A DNA stretch of 64,000 nucleotides. Origin: Casuarius casuarius. Taxonomy: Eukaryota; Chordata; Aves; Casuariiformes; Casuariidae. Location of the stretch: NCBI GenBank assembly GCA_003342895.1, contig PTFA01000339.1, positions 654,657-718,656 of the forward strand. The letters are read 5' to 3'. The notes under the pieces were generated by a model. That model saw only the letters and a program-made list of their open reading frames with translations, searched no databases and was not told where the DNA came from. This document shows, piece after piece, positions 63,276 through 64,000 of this stretch (the first letter of the stretch is position 1; every line of letters starts with the position of its first letter). The translations under genes and the position numbers were made by a program.

Positions 63276-64000
63276 GAGTCCAAAACCAAATTATCTAAAC
63301 TTGTTGAAGTTCCTTATTGCTTGATTGGTACTCTTTGGTAATGGTGATTTTTGAACGTTCAGCTTGAATCTTGGTCTTCTGTGGGCTGAACACATATGGC
63401 ACGTTGCCCTTACAGTGGCTGCTGTAGAAATTAAGGGTGAAAAATGTGAAGGTTTCTGAAGATGGGGACACTTTAGCAGTGTATCTTATGGGAAGGGTGA
63501 ATCCATCTGTGTCTGTGTGTCACTGCAGAGTAGCTGGATGAGGTCAGCCTTTCAGTTTGGCTTGCTGGCTTTTCATGCCTTTGTGGTACTGCCTGGGGCA
63601 AAACATTTCTGATTCGTAGGTTTTCCTGTTTTTTGCTGAGCAAGTTGCCTGAAACTTCTAAAAATACAAGGGACTCCTAACATGTCTTCGTTTTCTTTTA
63701 GTAATTGATACAGCAGAGATTATGCTTGTTTTATGGTAACTGATTTTCCAGTGGATGAAGTTTAAAGGTAGCATGCTGGAGTGCATAGCTTCTTTTGAAG
63801 AAAATAGGGAAAAAATCCATGCATTTTGGGTGCAGCACTTAAAAATCTTAAGCAGTGTTTTCCAGTGTAACCCTCTCTTCTGATGAGATTTCTAACTTTC
63901 AGTCATCAGTTTTTTGGGGATCTTGAGCGTGGATCCAAACAGTCTTACCTAAAAACTACTGATGAATCTGTCCTCTGTTAACTCGTCCTATTAATTTTGA

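Overview
The window is vertebrate nuclear DNA, almost certainly from a bird. It holds the middle of one large plus-strand gene, NSF (N-ethylmaleimide-sensitive factor, the hexameric AAA+ ATPase that disassembles SNARE complexes). I could place sixteen consecutive internal exons, corresponding to exons 2-17 of the vertebrate gene. Every boundary has AG/GT splice signals and the frame is continuous across all fifteen junctions. Joined, they give 632 codons matching residues 5-636 of the 744-residue mammalian protein, with no indel that I could find. The first coding exon (about 4 residues) and the promoter lie upstream of base 1. The last part of the D2 ATPase domain (about 108 residues) and the 3' UTR lie beyond base 64000.

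Layout: 1-10031 is the end of intron 1. 10032-27161 carries exons 2-7, the N domain that binds SNAP-SNARE complexes. 32123-55611 carries exons 8-13: the D1 ATPase with Walker A, Walker B and arginine-finger residues, then the start of D2. 56245-59651 carries exons 14-17, the front half of D2 with its own Walker A and DD motif. 59652-64000 is the start of intron 17. Introns run from 163 bp (intron 16) to 12.9 kb (intron 8). The residues known to matter for NSF function (C264, K266, E329, R385, R388, K549, D603/D604, regulatory Y83, S237 and S569) are all present, so the gene looks intact and functional.

The bird assignment rests on two chicken-repeat-1 (CR1) LINE copies with the typical avian 3' end, at 13811-15220 (minus) and 37775-38508 (plus), and on protein differences from mammalian NSF. 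Older, highly decayed CR1/L3-like relics lie in introns 2, 7, 8, 11, 12 and 17, and possible MIR-like SINE fragments in introns 8 and 17. I could not tell which bird lineage this is.

No second protein-coding gene, tRNA, rRNA, CRISPR array or operon-type system is visible. The open frames outside the NSF exons are chance frames, antisense shadows of exons, or CR1 fragments. I found no undescribed biological system. The more interesting local signals are a 45-bp purely alternating purine-pyrimidine tract with a 24-bp perfect palindrome in intron 11, a hairpin bounded by 10-bp direct repeats in intron 1, a recursive-splice-like acceptor at exon 8, and a possible nested LINE insertion in intron 8.
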